Below, in pieces: positions 30,701 through 42,830 of a stretch of DNA of 64,000 nucleotides (its first letter is position 1; every line of letters begins with the position of its first letter). The stretch lies in NCBI GenBank assembly GCA_013396655.1, contig WBMV01006289.1, positions 4,410,018 to 4,474,017 on the forward strand. The letters run 5' to 3'. This DNA is from Campylorhamphus procurvoides (taxonomy: Eukaryota; Chordata; Aves; Passeriformes; Dendrocolaptidae). The notes under the pieces are model-generated. The model was not told the DNA's origin. It did not search any database and saw only the letters and a program-made list of their open reading frames with translations. The position numbers and the translations under genes were made by a program.

Positions 30701-33700
30701 AGAACAGCTGGGATGTCAGAACTTATATGAAACTCTATTTTTTTATGACCTACATGCTGCGGCTGCTCAAACACATCTGAAGGTGACAGTGTAGGGTGTG
30801 AATTACTGTTCAAAACAACAACATGTTAATTAAGATTCAGATATTGATGAATGCATAGTCACATACAAGATTTCTTCCAGATATATTTTATGCTGTTATT
30901 TACCACAAATACATATGTTTGCCATTCCATAAATCCCACCCAATACAATTCAAGTTGATTGGAACACTGCAAATACAGTAGGTGTGGTTGGCAGTGGGAC
31001 CAAAACCAAGAATCACATACCACATCACAATACAGACAGATATTCATTAAAAACTTTAGCATCACTAAAATATGAAAAATAACTGGCCTTGCTGCTGCTC
31101 TCACCTAGTGCATCAAATATACAAATTTTTTTAAAAAATACAGGAAATCACTTGGGGGAAGCAGGGGGCTATAAGGAAAAACGCATTCACAATCACTCAT
31201 CACTACACAGAAATACTACACTGGTATCTACTGTGCCACAGAACTGCAGTTGGAAATCCCAAACTTATTTTAGACCAAGTCAGTTTTTATTCTTCCAGTA
31301 TCATACTTGAAGTATTGCAAGCAATAAACCCAGATTGCTTCTGTCACAGCTGTGTCACAAAATTAATTATCTTTTTTTATGAAAAGGAATTTTTATTATT
31401 TTGATAGCAAAAGAAACACAGAGCTTGAACAGGCACAGTTTTCAGATTATGGTTGTTGAGAAGACTTGAATTCAAATTACAGGAAAATTTTTACTTTTAG
31501 AGCAATAAAACCAAGCATGAGGATAAAGGAAGACATCATCACTACAAAATTCACCTATCAGTGAAGAATGCTTGTTTTAAAACAGCAACACTAAAGCAAA
31601 CATGATACAAATAAGATAATTTAGTAAAAGGAGTAATCTTCTGAAAAAGTGAAAAAAAATACAGAAAAAATACAAACCTGTGGGGAGTGCACACAGGAAC
31701 ATTCAATAAGTCTTTAATTCTTTGCTTTTTTCTAACACCACGTCTCTTCGTGTTTATTGGTCTTTTAGGCTGAAGTGTTGCTAATTCCATCAATTTGGTC
31801 ATTCTATTTTAAACAAAAATAATAAATAAAGCCCCCCCAACAAACAGAAAACCAAAGTGGTTTACAATTTAAAAATATTCATTTGAAAAACCCCTCCCCT
31901 TTCCTTAAAGTCCTTGAAATAGAACTTTTCAAAATATGACTATAAAACTAGTTACTTTAACTCTGAAACTACATTAATAATCTATAATTGTAATGAGGTC
32001 AATGATGTCCTTCCTTCCCCAAGCATACTCCTAATTAGGACACTGAAGCTGTAAAGAAAGCTGTGACACCCCAAGCTGAACCTGATTTTGTAACACAATT
32101 TCCACTCAACAGAAATATCTTTTTCCAAATGCATGTATTTTTCTGAATAAAGCATAGGGACTTTCCGATTTATTTTTCAGTTTAAATAGCAAATTAAAAA
32201 ACTGATTTTCAGTTTTTAAAGTAAAAAAAGAACCACATTTTTGATGTAATTCAGTCACAGAACTGCAAGAGAACCTTCAGTACACAACCTCCAACATTCT
32301 ATGATTCAGGCTGAGTAGTTTAATCAGTACAGACATGAATAATAAAGAATTCAGAAAATAAACTAATTATTGCTTCCTTATATCTACACTGTTTAGTTGT
32401 GGGTTTCTTGACATGAGAACAAATGATAATGTGCACAACAGGCCATTTTCCTTTTCTTACTGCATTTAGAACAGCACTATCGTTCTGCTATTAAGTTACT
32501 CTAGAATTTCTCTAAGCACCTGGAAAGATTTCCCTATACTATCTATTAGACACTATATCTATATACTGTAAATGTTAAAGAGAGATTCCACCATTTGCTG
32601 AACTAGAAGCTAGAAAAATAAAGCCACCACTTTAAGTGAACCCAAAAGCTTGCAAAAGGCTGTAGAACACATACCTCTCCTTTTCCTCATCATCATCACT
32701 TTCGTATTCCGATTCGTCCCCACTAGATAGTTGTTCTTCTTCCTCTTCAGGCAAAGGAGGCTCTTCAGGAGGCAGAGGTGGGACCGGGGGAGGTGGCACA
32801 GGCACCGGTAAATACTCTTCATACTAATTATGGGGGAAAAGGGCAAAAAAGGATCTGAACTTTTTAAGAAAAAAAACCAAGACATACATCTTGCTTTCCT
32901 TTACTTAATAAAAATAGTCAAAGCAATAAATAATAAAATGACAAGAAGTATTTTCTCAAAGTAGACTTTAAAGGATCTAGATGCTATTTTGATAATCTAC
33001 GTTACTAATGAAAAACTTTTCGCAAGCAAAGAAAAAAAAATTGCTGCTTTCTGAAGCATAACAGTGAATGTTTTAATTCTTTTAAGTTGAGGTGGTAAGA
33101 AATATAGCAATCATCGTCCTGAGTTTTCTCTTTGCACTCAGCTTTAAGGACTTTCCTGAGAAGCACATGGCCAAAACACATGGGTGGAGGTCTAAGCTCC
33201 AAAACCATCTCAACTTCTACAGTGAACCAACATTCCAGTGCTACTGTCATATGTGTATATTTTATATTTCTTTGTTCAAGTAAAGTCAAAAAAGTTTCTT
33301 CATAAGGCCAACATGCACATTGCATGCAGTGAAATGCAGCAGTATTTGCTATTCTCTAGAGATTTCTCCAGCTTTTAGAGCTTAGCTCTCCTACCATATT
33401 GCTGACATTTTAAATTTAAATTGTTAATCAGTTCTACAGTACTTAAAACATATATTTAAAAAGTTACCATGGGAGGACGAGCAGTAATTGGTCCAAAAGG
33501 TGGAGGAAGATTCATTTTATTCATTAGATGAAGTACCTGAAATATTCAAAATATGTAAGTTTTCTGTAAATTAATATGTGATAACAGTTCCTTGCTATCA
33601 TAGCCAATTACTTCTGGCAGGCGTAACTCAGGAGAGTTTTAATGTTAATGAACAATGTGGAAAACTGCACTTGAGATCCAATACTAATTATATATAAAAG

Positions 33701-36700
33701 CAACACCTTAAAAAGGCTAATCAAAAAAGTAAAGCCCCTTCTCAGAATGAAATTCCAAGCACTCAAGTCACATCTAATTAGGAAGACTATATCCAGTTAA
33801 ATCTTCAGTGTCAATTAAGTAAGCTACCTCTGGCCAATAAAATCTTATTCTCTCAACTGAGTAAAAAATTAAGATTGATTAACACTATCACAAAAAACTA
33901 GCTTATTTACTATGAGAAAAATAATTATTTCTGTGGATAATTGAAAGAGGAAAAATGAGATTTTATTTTTATACTTACTTTTTTTTCCTGCTTTTTACTT
34001 ACCTGGACATAAAATTTGGGCACGCTGGCCAAGGCATTTGCTATATTTGCTAGAATTGCACTTGAAGGTGGTGGGTACAAATATTTGAGGCAGGAATTGA
34101 TGGGAAAGGTGAGGCTGAGGAAAAAAGATTAAAAACAAGATACTATAACACTGCTACCACATGATTATTGGTCACAATTAATGATTTCTAGAGGCTTAAC
34201 TAGTCATTACATCTGAAGCAACACTTAAATATTATTATTTCCCCTAGAACAGCTTTGGGCCATTTACATGGTCTTTAACACCAAGGAGTAGCAATGACAG
34301 ACCTACTGGCCTTGGGCACAATGAAACTATCAACCTACGCAGAAAGTCTGAATTACACAGAAACAATCAATGTGTCCAAAACCAAAAGCACAGTATAGCA
34401 GGCTGTACAAACAGCATAAGCTCAATATTCAAAGTTTTGAATTTATTAGCCTCTAAAAAACTTATTCTTCATGCATACAAAAATGCAAATGGAGGGAAAA
34501 AAAAAGTGCAGCGGCAGCACCTGGAAAAACAAAAATCAATGGTATTCTGCTGTTAACACTGGGATAACCTACCCAGCCCTCAAACTCCTCCTGAGAAAAC
34601 AATGTACAGAGCTAGGAGGCTCGTATGCAATCCATGCCTCATGACTCAAACTACCAGTCACTACTCAACTAAGGATTTTAAACCTGAGGAATTGAAACTT
34701 CATCTTTATGCCAATTCCTACAGCTATGCCTGCAGAACAGTAGCATACTAGGAAACAAAATTCTTGTTCAACAGTACATAACCCATTTTAAAATAACCTG
34801 TAACAGAATAAAATTATCAAGACAAATAAAAAAAAACAACACTAACCCATGGTTGGGTGCAATTCCATTCTCTATTTTAACACAGCTTGGCTCTATCTTC
34901 TCTTCCTCTTTCACTGGTTCTTCTGAACTGAAAATTAATTTAATCTTGATTAAAACAGGGCAAAATTTTAAAGCCTTATGTAATATATAAAATAGGCATC
35001 ATCTATTAATGAATATAAGAAACAGATTTGCATAGGTATTTGTAGCATCTTTATAAATGGTATTACTACAGCCATTATCAATTCTCCATGCTTAATAAAT
35101 GTGGACAACCATAGTAGCCACAGTCTTCTAAAATAAATACTCATGCAGATTTAAGTAAGTCTCCCTATATTAAAACACTTCTGACTTAAATCTACTTACA
35201 GAAAGAGAACGAAAATTATTTCATGTTGCACTCTGTTCAGAGAGTGTATAAATTCAAAGGTATTAAATTATCAATTTGTTCATATTCAGAGAGTGGAGTA
35301 AGTAACCTAAAACCTCCACTACATGTTTTGTAATTAAACACTATCACACAGCTTTTATCATTTCGTGACATATTCCAGACATAATGACACATGGGAGGAA
35401 TGCAGTCACTCATCTATAGATATCTCTGAACCTGCTTGTTAACACTTCTGTGTGGTTACAATTTATCCTTTGAGTTAAAAGTACTGCCAAAGTATGACGA
35501 ATACAGAATTTCCTTTCCTTAACCAAAACCAGAACATTATTGTGTACATACCTTTTGCACTTCTCTGAGGCAGAAGGCTGGCTAAGTACCTGTACACTCT
35601 CTTGCTCCTTTGCAAATTCAACAACTAAGGTGTGACCTAGAAGTTTCAACTGATGCAGTCTTGATAAAGCCTTCAAGTAATTATAGTGGAGAAAAGAAAG
35701 AAAGGGAAGAGGGAAAACATAAGAATTATTTTAAAGCGCAACTGTTTTTCCTCTGATTTTCCTCTGATTGGTAAATCAGCCATAAGATGCACTCTCAACT
35801 GCTTCAAGCTAAGTCTGTGCTACTGTGGACATACGCAACTTAATTCACCTGACACAGTCTTTGTAACTTTTTGAGTTCTTTAAAGTGTGGCCTAAAAAAA
35901 TAGAAGCAATGCAAACAAACAAACAAAAAAACACTAAAACACCCCAAACAAATCCCCCCCCAAAACAGCGGGGGTCAATTCTAGACACAGGCTTTCTACC
36001 AGACTAGTATTTAAAAAGCATTATTAGCATTGTCTTTCTGGTATCTATGTCCCCCATTAATGTTTTCTTATCAAAGTTGGGCATTCAAGGCAGTCTTGAA
36101 TTGTGTACATCACTAGGGCTAAATTTTATAGCAAATGTGCAATTATGCAGAAAACAAGAAAATTATTTTCGGCTTAGTTTGCCTAAAAATGCACACAAAT
36201 CCTTGACATGGCCCTGATCAGTCTCAGCCCCTGTGAGTTTGCCACGCTCTATGTGAAAGGTTGGAACAGATTACTTCCACAAGCCCCTTTCAATCCACCT
36301 TTCTTAGTACTCTACAAAAGTGTTGATTTCATCCAGTTCTGTAAGCAAATCCTGAAACAGAACTCTAATACCAGATTGTGCTGCTTTGCTTTTTCCTAGC
36401 ACTGAATACTAGATGACGTGTAAAACACTTTAGAGCACAACTGGCAATCCAGAAAAGTGCTTTGTGAAACCATTCAATAACAAACTCAGTACAAACCTTT
36501 GCAGCTGCATTTTCACTGGGAAAGGTGGCAAAAGCAGTATGTTTCTAGAAAACAAGCAAAAAAATTTATACCGTATTGAAATCAAAAAGTTGAGATTGCA
36601 CGTAAAATATAAACCCACAAGAAATCTGTAAGTTCAAGTTCACATATTTGAAAGCTTCCAGATGTCAGTCATTTAACTCCCATGTAGAGCAAATGTGAAA

Positions 36701-37703
36701 GACTAGGAAACATTTTTCTTAAGAATTTAGGATATGCACCTCCTTCACTTAAGACGGAACTCAGCAGTTTGAGGAATACAGGAAAAGCGTTTTTTCTAGT
36801 GAGCAACAGCCATCCTAAACTGCAAGAAAGTACGTATGGATCAAGAGGTCTAACATTTTTTTCAAACAAGTAATTTATTTCAGCAGCTCACAGTAGCCCA
36901 CCTTCATCAAAGCAATCCCTAAAAGTAGTACTATTCGTGCTACAAAAGTTGCAACTATTGTTGTGCTCTGAAATTTTGAGTGGTTTCTAGCTAACATTTT
37001 CCCCAACATTTTCGGTTTTAAAAGAACATAAGCTTTTCAAATCAAATCCAATCCTCACAGAAGACAGCTCATCTCGGAGTTATATTTGTTTTAACAAACT
37101 ATTACTTCACCTTGCTGTTACGTGATTTGGTACCCAGAATCATTGTGACAGAGTCAGTATTTCTGAATCGTATAAAGAAACCATGACCCTGAGCGAAGAT
37201 GCAGATACCGTTCATCTCCGGTTCTGCAAGGGACACAAGGCTCTTTCCAAACAGCACTTGCCACTAAACTGACACGCCCGTGTTTTTGCAATTTGGAAGA
37301 AGAAAACGAAACAGAGATTTGGAGAGGCACAATTGTGAAAGTGCACCCCTGCCCCTGCCCAAGGCCCTTCCGCACGGCCTTCACAGCCCCACCGCCACGG
37401 CCGGGCCGGCCCGGGCACAGCGCACCGCACCGCCCTCCCCCGGGCCCTGCCCTGGCCCCGGCCCTGGCCCTCACCAGCCGCCCGTGGTCGGACAGGACTC
37501 GCACAGACACGGCCCCGAAGTGCTGCAGCAGGTCCTCCTTCTCGGCCGCCGTCAGCTCTGCGGGCAGGTGCCGCACCAGCAGCGTCCGCCCGCGCCGCCG
37601 CGACACGCCGGGGTGCGGGGGCACGGCCCCGGGGTGCGGGGGCACGGCCCCGGGGTGCGGGGGGACAGCGCCCAGCCCTGGCCCCGGCCCTGGCCCTGGC
37701 CCC
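27719..37703 (-). CDS. RNPC3: U11/U12 snRNP 65 kDa protein, 5' end in gap
   Basis: U11/U12-65K bridges U11-59K and U12 snRNA in the minor-spliceosome di-snRNP in the nucleus. Coding exons: 37475-37703 (cut by gap), 36497-36544, 35552-35670, 34847-34927, 34003-34114, 33468-33536, 32675-32823, 31678-31803, 30669-30805, 29708-29869, 29458-29552, 29319-29377, 28661-28793, 27719-27778 (TAG). Splice phases all agree, giving 525 visible residues against about 517 in human. RRM1 has RNP2 (TLLVRHLP) in exon 1 and RNP1-like HTAFATFP in exon 2. A proline-rich then acidic stretch is in exon 7 (LPPEEPPLPEEEEEQ). The basic segment KRRGVRKKQRIK is in exon 8. The C-terminal RRM has CRIYVKNLA and KGQAFIGLP, followed by QFARSARPKQDPNDGKRKK. 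The start codon lies in the 37,704-38,032 gap. Intron 13 looks U12-type. The N-terminus contains GP repeats and three GAVPPHP units, longer than in mammals. Amylase lies downstream in the same orientation. Confidence 0.96.
27779..28660 (-). other. RNPC3: U12-type intron 13 of RNPC3
   Basis: The donor reads GTATCTTTTT (28,660-28,651), one base from the U12 consensus GTATCCTTT and unlike all the other donors in this gene. GTCCTTAAC (27,797-27,789) matches the U12 branch-site consensus at 8 of 9 positions, about 11 nt before the acceptor AG, within the usual U12 range. There is no long polypyrimidine tract at the acceptor (CATTTCAG), also as expected. The intron is 882 bp and separates the body of the C-terminal RRM from its final strand. 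Confidence 0.88.
35912..35975. repeat. A/C-rich simple sequence in RNPC3 intron 2
   Basis: CAAA units followed by runs of C and A (for example aaacaaacaaac and a run of eight C) form a low-complexity tract on the plus strand, about 240 bp upstream (in gene order) of exon 3. Confidence 0.6.
37600..37667 (-). repeat. RNPC3: 21-bp coding repeat in RNPC3 exon 1
   Basis: A 21-bp unit (plus strand ggggtgcgggggcacggcccc) is repeated about three times in frame, coding GAVPPHP each time. It precedes VSRRRGRTLLV, the start of RRM1, and follows a Gly-Pro run that enters the assembly gap. Such a repeat is likely length-polymorphic, and its GC content probably explains the gap. Confidence 0.75.
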
Positions 37704-38032
37704 NNNNNNNNNNNNNNNNNNNNNNNNNNNNNNNNNNNNNNNNNNNNNNNNNNNNNNNNNNNNNNNNNNNNNNNNNNNNNNNNNNNNNNNNNNNNNNNNN
37801 NNNNNNNNNNNNNNNNNNNNNNNNNNNNNNNNNNNNNNNNNNNNNNNNNNNNNNNNNNNNNNNNNNNNNNNNNNNNNNNNNNNNNNNNNNNNNNNNNNNN
37901 NNNNNNNNNNNNNNNNNNNNNNNNNNNNNNNNNNNNNNNNNNNNNNNNNNNNNNNNNNNNNNNNNNNNNNNNNNNNNNNNNNNNNNNNNNNNNNNNNNNN
38001 NNNNNNNNNNNNNNNNNNNNNNNNNNNNNNNN
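37704..38032. other. Assembly gap of 329 N
   Basis: All bases are N. The gap hides the RNPC3 start codon, the first part of exon 1 and part of the core promoter. Both edges are GC-rich. Confidence 1.
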
Positions 38033-38125
38033 AGGGGCTCGGCGCCACGGCCGGCTGGGCACGTCAACGTCTCGCGAGACTGGGTGGGCCTGCCGCGTCC
38101 CGCGCGCGCTGCCAGGCTGGGGAGG
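38033..38125 (-). promoter_or_regulatory. RNPC3 CpG promoter with TCTCGCGAGA element
   Basis: GC-rich, CpG-dense sequence upstream of exon 1. The palindrome TCTCGCGAGA at 38,070-38,079 is a known core element of housekeeping promoters in vertebrates. The CpG-rich zone extends through exon 1 to about 37,350. The transcription start itself probably lies in or next to the gap. Confidence 0.75.
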
Positions 38126-38134
38126 GACCTGAGG

Positions 38135-38295
38135 GGACAGAGCCCTTCAGTGGGGACAGAGCCCTTTGGGGGGGGACAGAGCCCTTGGTGGGGACAGAGC
38201 CCATTAGAGGGGACAGAGCCCTTGGTGGGTGCAGAGCCCTTCAGTGGGGACAGAGCCCATTAGAGAGGACAGAGCCCTTGGTGGGGACAGCCCTC
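38135..38295. repeat. About 20-bp minisatellite upstream of RNPC3
   Basis: Irregular tandem units built on 'ggggacagagccctt' with variable endings (cagt, tggt, or attagagg after 'agagccc') recur about eight times. The last part is repeated in the second copy at 38,721-38,795, which is probably an assembly duplicate. Confidence 0.75.
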
Positions 38296-38481
38296 CTCTT
38301 GCCCCGCGGCACTGTGCAGGGCCCAGAGGCCTCGCCCCGGGAGCACTGCAGTGTTGGGTGGGCTGTGCAGTGCACCCCCTCAATAGCGAATGGCAGCTTC
38401 TTGCAGCTTTTAGTGGAGAAAAGCAAGGCCTTCAGTCCATAAAGGCCTCATAAATCTCCCTCAAGAGTCACGTCTGAGCTG
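38222..38481. repeat. 260-bp segment, first of two identical copies
   Basis: This segment recurs at 38,721-38,980 with the same length and no difference that I could see. The first copy ends at a single N (38,482) and the second continues into unique sequence. Confidence 0.85.
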
Positions 38482-38980
38482 NAGCGCACCGCACCGCCCT
38501 CCCCCGGGCCCGGCCCTGGCCCCGGCCCTGGCCCTCACCAGCCGCCCGTGGTCGGACAGGACTCGCACAGACACGGCCCCGAAGTGCTGCAGCAGGTCCT
38601 CCTTCTCGGCCGCCGTCAGCTCTGCGGGCAGGTGCCGCACCAGCAGCGTCCGCCCGCGCCGCCGCGACACGCCGGGGTGCGGGGGCACGGCCCCGGGGTG
38701 CGGGGGCACGGCCCCGGGGNTTGGTGGGTGCAGAGCCCTTCAGTGGGGACAGAGCCCATTAGAGAGGACAGAGCCCTTGGTGGGGACAGCCCTCCTCTTG
38801 CCCCGCGGCACTGTGCAGGGCCCAGAGGCCTCGCCCCGGGAGCACTGCAGTGTTGGGTGGGCTGTGCAGTGCACCCCCTCAATAGCGAATGGCAGCTTCT
38901 TGCAGCTTTTAGTGGAGAAAAGCAAGGCCTTCAGTCCATAAAGGCCTCATAAATCTCCCTCAAGAGTCACGTCTGAGCTG
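38482..38980. repeat. Probable false duplication bounded by single Ns
   Basis: It is made of N (38,482), a 237-bp copy of RNPC3 exon 1 and its donor (38,483-38,719, matching 37,419-37,655 with one difference, 37,448 t versus 38,512 g), N (38,720) and a 260-bp copy of 38,222-38,481. Removing the whole block leaves a seamless junction, gtctgagctg to gcactgtaag. It should not be annotated as a second RNPC3 exon 1. Confidence 0.85.
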
Positions 38981-41782
38981 GCACTGTAAGTGCTGCACAT
39001 CTGCAGCGGAATGAAATAAACTCATTAGGCTGTGCTTATTTCATGAGTGAACACTGACAATTTGGGGAAAGGTCTGACCGCTGTGGGTGGTCACAGTGGT
39101 CTCGTTCAGTACATCAGATGACAATCCAAGTTCATCCAAATGGGTTTGGGAAGGAGTTGGGTAAAAAATGGTCTTTGAAAGGGATTTAGGAGAGAAGCAG
39201 AAATTTAGGTGCAATTTCTTACAGAATCTGCTAATGCATTTTTGTTATTAGTATAAGGTAGGAAATATCTACAAACTTGGAAACAGGTGAAATAATTGAC
39301 AGTGTACAAATAGGGCAGTGTACTTTCTTTCTTCCTAACACCAGCAGTACTATTTTTTCTGAGGCTGTTAATAAAAGTAACACCGACCACCCTAGCCAGT
39401 TCTCTGTGTGTCTTGTGGTTTGTAAAAGGTGCAGAAGACTTTCTGGGATATGCTGGTCAACATGCAATCATAGCAGATGGGAGGATGAGGATTGCAAAAG
39501 CAAGTCTGTGGTGGCTGTTCTGATGCATCCTGTTTAAATTGGCCTGACTTTTAGTTCACTCCTGGGTAATGACTTCAGAGAACTTTTTATGCAGCAAGTC
39601 TGTGAAACTTGTAGGCAAACCAAACTTCCCTGTTTCTCTTCTGGCTTTCTGGTACATTCCAGTTAATAATTGCACATCATTCACCAGATGGTGAAATAAT
39701 TATATAATATCAAATATGTTTTCCTCTCAGAACTAAGAAACACTGTTCTTAGTTCCGGTCAGAGAAAGCTGAGAAAAATATGTAAATTTTAGTTACATTG
39801 AACAAGTGACATGAACAATTTACCTTGAAATAATTCTGATACCTGATGGCTGTTCAGCCCACCTCTCCTTCTTAGCACAGAATCTCACCCAAAGAAAGAG
39901 GAAAACTCTTTTTAAAGTCTCTTCACCCTGACAGACCAGGCTGCTGAAGCTGAATGAAGCAGAGATTTAACAGGGTATCATGCAAGTCAAGGTGATACAA
40001 TGTGCACCTATTTTTTCTAAGACCCAGAAAGAAAAAAAAAAAAATCCCTTTCTCTGCCCGTTGTGTCAGCAGGCAAAATAAATAACAGGTCCTTTTTTTT
40101 TTTTTTTTTACTTTCCAAGATTCTTGAACAATAGAGTTCTTCAACACCAATGCATCATGGTTCTGTGTTGAAATTCACAATTTAGGAGTTCTTTGCTTAC
40201 ACAGAGAGAAAATTCAGTGCAAATGTTTTAGTAATACCATTATGAGTCAAAACTACAGACTCATTCAGGTCAGAAAGGAGGGAGATCCTTTTGCAGCAAT
40301 CTCTAGTCTAGTCTCCTACTCAAATAAGGGTCAGCACCAAAATACAACCACATCACTCAGGACTTTCTTTAGCTTGATCTCAAGAGGCCCTAAGGGTGGG
40401 ATTCTACAGCCTGCACAGACAAGCTTTTCCACTCATCTTAGTTAACCTCCTAGTGATTTTTTTTGTCTCATTTTATCCATTTAGAACTGACTGTATTTAT
40501 ATCAATGTGTTGTGCTTCCATAAAGACAAAATTTCAAATTCCAATTAAAATTTATTGAGTTTGAAAGAAAAAAAAAGAACGAATGCCAGCTTTGCAGAAC
40601 ACCCTGATGCTTTGCACACCATGCATTACCCTCCCCCATAAAGCTGTCCATTAGCAGCATCAAATCAGCAGTGGCCAGGGGCAGAGTCAGTTGTCCAAAG
40701 TAATAGAAGTCCAACTCAGCTTTGTCCAAAGTAATAGAAGTCCAACTCAGCCTGTCCTCTACAGTTATTTATGAAAGCAGCGAATTAGTACCACATTGAA
40801 TGATAAATGGGTTTATTTAGAGTTAAAAAAAAATATGTAGTGGTCCACTTGAAGTAGATGGGTTTTCTTTTGGATGGTGTGAGTTAGTGAGTTCACAGTT
40901 TTTTGAAAAGTACTTATCTGAATCATTAATCAGGGAAAAGTGAGCATTATTATGAGAGCAGCAATGCTACTGTTTCTTACAGAAATTAAGATATACAAAG
41001 ATGCTGTTAGATCATCATTCTGATAAAGTGAGACCAGAAAAAAACTAAATGTTGAAGAAAAGCTGCAGTGTACAGTTTCTGGAGCCTGCCTTTTGTTAAT
41101 ATGCCTCTAGGGATTTTCTCCTGCCTCCAGTATATTTTCCAGTTGGCTGGACACAAGCAAGCTCCAAGTGAGGGGACAAGTAGGTGCATCAGCATGAAGA
41201 TGAGCCCAAGGCTTGTTTTACCTTGTCTACAAAATACTGTGTAGTCATGTACAGAGACTCAGTGAAACTCAGTGAAAGCCTGTGGCTCTTTATTAATAAT
41301 GACAATACTGTATTTAGTGGCCTACAGGCTAAAATCCTATATTACCACATCATTGTTACAATAACAACTGTGTAGATCAAAAATATTGGAGTTATAAGCA
41401 GTATTAGATGGTATTCAAACTCAGTTCCCAAAAGATACTTTTTCTTCCTAATTGCTTGTCCGGTATGCAAGGCTAGAAAGGTGTTTGTTAAAGAGTTTGG
41501 AAGCCTGAGGGCAAAATGTTTTGATTACTAAGGTAAAAAAACCCATAAGAATAGCTTTGAGACACAAGTGGCAACACTGCCAGGTAAAATTTGATTCTCA
41601 TAGCAGTTCTCTAACTGTCTTCACATTACTATGAATAGTGTGGTGTTACAAAGTACCCTTAGAAATAAGGTCGCAGAAGAACCACAGTAACTCTGACACA
41701 GGGTAATGTCTATTACTGCTGGAATCATGTCCATGTTGTAGAAGCTTCAGGCATGGATGAGCTGTATTTCGTTAGGTACTCT
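38981..41782. other. Intergenic DNA upstream of RNPC3, no gene seen
   Basis: No exon was recognised. The stretch holds a T-run near 40,091-40,110 and a short direct repeat at 40,691-40,751. The rest appears unique. Confidence 0.5.
40691..40751. repeat. 30-bp direct repeat, period 31
   Basis: Two identical 30-bp copies (beginning ttgtccaaagtaatag) at 40,691-40,720 and 40,722-40,751 are separated by one base. This is a recent local duplication without an obvious element. Confidence 0.85.
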
Positions 41783-42830
41783 TGTATAGGGTTTGTGTGG
41801 CAAGGTTTTGGTGGCAGGGGGATTACAGGGGTGGCTTCTGTGAGAAACTGCTCTAAGTTTCCTCTTCCTCCTCAAGAGCCCGTGCCAGATGCCAGCCGGC
41901 CCCAGGATGGATCTGCCTCAGGCCAAGGCCGAGTCCATCGGCAGCAGTGGTAATGCTTGGGGATAACACAGGTAAAAAGGGAAACAGTTGATGCACTAGA
42001 GCAATCACAGATGGAGAAAGGAGTGAGAATATGTGAGAGAAACAGCTCTGCAGACACCAAGGTCAGTGAAGAAGGAGGGATAGGAGGTGCTCAAGGTGTC
42101 AGAGCAGAGATTCCCCACTCTGCAGCAGGCGGATGCTGGAAGGAGGCCGTGAGCCCATGGAGACCCCAGGCTGGAGCAGGGTCCTGGCAGGACCTGTGGA
42201 CCATGGAGAGAGGAGCCCATGTCAGAGCAGGTTTGCTGGCAGGACGTGTGACTCCATGGGGCACCAACACTGGAGAGTGTGTTCCTGAAGGACTGCACCC
42301 TGTAGAAAGGGTGCCATGCTGGACCAGTTTGTGAGAACTGCAGCTGGTGAGAAGGAGTCACACTGGAGAACTTCATGGAGGACTGTCTCCCAAGGAAGGG
42401 ACCCCACACTGGAGCAAGGAAAGAGTGTGAGGAGTCCTTCTCATGAGGAAGACGGAGCATCAGAGACAGCATGTGATGAACTGACAGCAATCCCCATTCC
42501 CCATCCCCCTGTGCCACTGGAGGGGAGGAGGAAGAAAGAATCAGGAGTAAAGTTAAGCCTGAGAAGAAAGGAGAGGTGGGACAAAGATGTTTTTGAGATA
42601 CAGTGTTATTTCTCATTGTCATACTCGGACTTGAATTGTAATAAATTAAAGTAATTTCCTAAACTTGAGTCTGTTTTGCCTGAGACAGTAACTGGTAAGT
42701 GATCTCTCCCTGTCCTTGTCTTGATCCAGGAGTGTTTTCTTATATTTTCTGTCCCCTGTCCATCTGTGGAGGGGAGTCATAAAGTAGCTTTGGTGAGCAC
42801 CTGACATCCAGCCACGGTCAACCCACCACA
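41783..42830 (+). mobile_element. Full-length solo LTR of an avian ERV
   Basis: A 1,048-bp element starting TGTATAGGGTTTGTGTGGCA and ending '...gtcaacccaccaca', with the terminal TG...CA of retroviral LTRs. Its middle carries repeated phrases of the 'actggagcaggttt', 'ctgcaccctgtag' and 'gaaggactgcac' kind, common in this avian LTR family. A poly(A) signal AATAAA is at 42,640-42,645. Flanking 5-mers are ACTCT (41,778-41,782) and ACTAC (42,831-42,835), which may be a decayed target-site duplication. No internal retroviral sequence adjoins it, so it is a solo LTR. It looks like an ERVL-type family but I cannot name it safely. Confidence 0.85.

Noticed and set aside
32280..32312. Possible CR1 tail in an RNPC3 intron
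   Set aside because: Only about 25 bp ('cctccaacattctatgattc') fit, with no recognisable body.
36207..36325. Possible CR1 fragment in RNPC3 intron 2
   Set aside because: The segment 'aggttggaacagattacttcc...cctttcaatcca' resembles a CR1 3' end, but the match is too short and diverged to call.
37280..38263. Open frames of up to 327 codons on both strands across the N gap
   Set aside because: The length comes from translating Ns as unknown residues. Only the minus-strand frame carrying the RRM1 sequence is supported, and only up to 37,703.
38483..38719. Second RNPC3 exon 1
   Set aside because: Near-identical copy bounded by single Ns and lacking its own flanks. It is best explained as an assembly duplicate.
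42005..42654. Open frames of 205 (-) and 112 (+) codons
   Set aside because: They lie wholly within the solo LTR and show no retroviral protein motif.
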